Part shown: positions 62,922 to 64,000 of the stretch, piece after piece
Position numbering within the stretch: the first letter of the stretch is position 1
Layout: each line of letters opens with the position of its first letter
Source of the DNA: Candidatus Hydrothermus pacificus
GTDB lineage: Bacteria > Hydrothermota > Hydrothermia > Hydrothermales > Hydrothermaceae
NCBI GenBank assembly: GCA_002011615.1
Contig: MTOH01000002.1
Location: forward strand, 20,711 to 84,710
Length of the DNA stretch: 64,000 bases
Reading direction: 5' to 3'
Notes under the pieces: generated by a model
Told to the model about the DNA's origin: nothing
Seen by the model: the letters and a program-made list of their open reading frames with translations, nothing else
The model's database searches: none
Program-made: the position numbers and the translations under genes

Positions 62922-63247
62922 ATGCATTATAGAGGAAGCATCGGAAAAATAAAGGAACTGATAGAAAGGGTAAAGAAAGACAGAGGAGAGGCTCTTGCAC
63001 TGTATCAGGAGCCTTGTGCAGGTGAAAGACAGTTATTTGTAAAATTACCCCTTGAGTTTATCAAACCGATACCCTGTCAGAGCCCCATGTCGAAAGGTTG
63101 AGAGTCCTGATTGAGACGGTTGGGAAGCATCTTGACCCTATAATACCTGTGAAAACAAAGGATTGTGAATACCGGACACCAAATAGAAACCACATCTTGT
63201 TTTATAAATCACATAAAATGTGCGGGATAGGAGCTTTAAATTTTTAA
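62922..63247 (+). pseudogene. frameshifted remnant of a ParB/Srx-fold (ParB N-terminal domain-like) gene
   Basis: Frame 1 (62922-63101) encodes GSIGKIKELIERVKKDRGE, LYQEPCAGERQLFVKLPLEF. After about 63056 the -1 frame continues as YQTDTLSEPHVERLRVLIE, VGKHLDPIIPVKTKD and TPNRNH, up to a stop at 63245-63247. Joined, the order resembles a ParB-like domain family in which 'PLE...PxPYQRDLSEPHVKRL' and 'FLDPIIxV...TPNGNHR' occur. The pieces suggest a small deletion with frameshift, plus loss of the usual GNHR site and C-terminus. The 3' end overlaps the DUF151 gene. Family assignment is from memory of the pattern. Confidence 0.45.
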
Positions 63248-63706
63248 ACCACCTTTCTTTTTCTTCTTTTCTTTTTCTATTTCAATTCCCATTTTATCAA
63301 AAACCTCTTTTTCAACAAATATTTTCACCTTTTTTCTTATTGCAATGTTAATTGCGTCCGAGGGTCTTGAATCAATTACTATTTTTTTTCTTCCCTGTTT
63401 TAAGTGTATTTTTGCATAAAAGATACCATCTTCAATTTTATCAATAACGATTTTATCAATTTTAGCTCCCAGGTCTTCTATTATTCTGTTCGTAAGTTCA
63501 TAGGTCATTGGTCTGGGGGTCTCAATATCCTGAAGTTCTCTTATAATTGATATTCCCTCATTATCACCTATACCTATTGGAAGATAGTTTTCAGAATCAA
63601 TCTGTTTTAAAAGCAAGAGAAATCCGCCTTCTTTCTGAGGAAGAACATCAAAAACCTGCACTTCCAGTGTTTTAGCAAAAAGATAAAATATCATTAGAAT
63701 TTTCAT
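63236..63706 (-). CDS. bifunctional nuclease family (DUF151) protein
   Basis: 156 residues from ATG 63706, chosen for AAAGGAGG upstream; the frame is open to 63766. The BFN/DUF151 fold is visible as LEVQVFDVLPQKEG, YLPIGIGDNEGISIIRELQDIETPRPMTYEL and the signature IDSRPSDAINIAIRKKV, with a Lys-rich tail. The first 14 residues are hydrophobic (ILMIFYLFAK), possibly a signal. The family has nuclease activity in plants and is widespread in bacteria; cellular role unclear. Confidence 0.88.
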   Translation of the reverse strand: MKILMIFYLFAKTLEVQVFDVLPQKEGGFLLLLKQIDSENYLPIGIGDNEGISIIRELQDIETPRPMTYELTNRIIEDLGAKIDKIVIDKIEDGIFYAKIHLKQGRKKIVIDSRPSDAINIAIRKKVKIFVEKEVFDKMGIEIEKEKKKKKGGLKI

Positions 63707-63750
63707 TTTGCCTCCTTTAAACTTTAAATTTTTCAAAATTATAAAGGAAT

Positions 63751-63780
63751 TTGTTTTAAAATGCAAAGATGATATATAAT
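63751..63780 (+). promoter_or_regulatory. putative promoter upstream of the ABC ATPase gene
   Basis: TTGTTT (63751-63756), 18-bp spacer, TATAAT (63775-63780). About 140 bases of untranslated leader separate it from ATG 63923. Nothing else is seen in the 63781-63922 leader. Confidence 0.4.
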
Positions 63781-63922
63781 ATTTAATTCACTTAAAAGTG
63801 GGTGTGAAATGAGAGGGATTTATGAGTAAAATTGTGTGACTTAAAGTTTTCACCTTCCTGCTGATTTTAATTTCCCTGTGAGATAAAAATTTTAAAACCA
63901 CTTAATTAACCGTGAGGTAAAG

Positions 63923-64000
63923 ATGATTATAGAAGTGAAAAATCTTGTAAAAATATATAAAAGACCTGTAAAAGAAAAAGGATTAAAAGGCAGTGTTAAG
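63923..64000 (+). CDS. ABC transporter ATP-binding protein (5' end only)
   Basis: 26 codons before the window edge, starting IIEVKNLVKIYKRPVKEKG and ending GSVK. This N-terminus is typical of ABC-2 export ATPases ('...Y+RPVKExGLxGS...LF'). GAGGTAAAG lies at ribosome-binding-site distance. No Walker motif is inside the window, so the call rests on the first strand only. Confidence 0.65.
   Translation, partial: MIIEVKNLVKIYKRPVKEKGLKGSVK

Noticed and set aside
62989-63022. Possible H-type pseudoknot (AGGCTC with GAGCCT; TGCAC with GTGCA) suggesting a structured RNA
   Set aside because: The same bases read well as part of the ParB-like fragment, and the region has none of the conserved blocks of RNase P RNA, tmRNA, SRP RNA or known riboswitches. 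Two five- to six-base pairings arise easily by chance.
1-64000. CRISPR arrays, prophage, transposases, rRNA
   Set aside because: I looked for regularly spaced repeats, integrase or capsid genes, DDE-type motifs and rRNA and found none.

Overview
The window is AT-rich, gene-dense chromosomal DNA from a diderm (outer-membrane) bacterium that is probably thermophilic. A SurA-like periplasmic chaperone, a PorV/PorQ-type barrel, several secreted proteins with type IX-like C-terminal sorting domains (CTDs), YCF48/BNR-type propellers, MglA/MglB and a mannosyl-3-phosphoglycerate synthase fit an uncultured lineage near the FCB superphylum, such as WOR-3/Stahlbacteria or Hydrothermae. That placement is inferred from gene content; no tree or search was run. 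I saw no CRISPR array, prophage, insertion sequence or rRNA.

Layout. 1-9760 (minus): the transcription/translation operon tRNA-Ser(CGA), tRNA-Trp(CCA), rpmG, secE, nusG, rplK, rplA, rplJ, rplL, rpoB, rpoC (rpoC cut by the window edge). 9901-12407 (plus): surA-like, S4 protein, pdxA. 12357-18784 (minus): PAS/GAF histidine kinase, DUF401 permease, and mpgS with two SDR genes. 18883-22402 (plus): macro-domain protein, nadK, recN, pgsA. 22577-29172 (plus): a five-gene cell-surface locus with a large CTD protein, two related small secreted proteins, a PapD-like chaperone and an outer-membrane barrel with Cna-B/SdrD-like repeats; it looks like a divergent chaperone-usher system and is the best candidate here for an undescribed system. 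29178-36472 (minus): EbfC, MglB, MglA, CinA, a Cys-type CcmE, a PHP protein and a histidine kinase, plus a short QueG-like Fe-S protein with DUF4416. 36549-45592 (plus): giant CTD propeller protein, PorV-TPR fusion, adenylate cyclase, tgt, PflX-like radical SAM. 45609-48210 (minus): M23 peptidase and a CTD protein. 48296-53031 (plus): zinc-ribbon membrane protein, M28 peptidase, acyltransferase-like protein, EamA transporter. 53040-54619 (minus): pyrimidine phosphorylase and a WVPGHW-repeat lipoprotein. 54789-64000: hemL, CTD propellers, an ornithine aminotransferase, a glutamate-dehydrogenase-like pseudoenzyme with a cNMP-binding partner, an aldo/keto reductase, a decayed ParB-like gene, a DUF151 nuclease and the start of an ABC ATPase.

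Two patterns run through the window. First, recognisable promoters are mostly TTGAAN/TTGACN, an 18-bp spacer and TAWAAT; in six cases the -10 hexamer ends exactly six bases before the ATG with no ribosome-binding site, which predicts leaderless mRNAs. Second, convergent genes abut or overlap by a few to tens of bases and I found no convincing intrinsic terminator between them. Secreted proteins carry either a full CTD or a shortened one of about 35-40 residues, and two of their genes share a ~68-bp module just upstream of the promoter.
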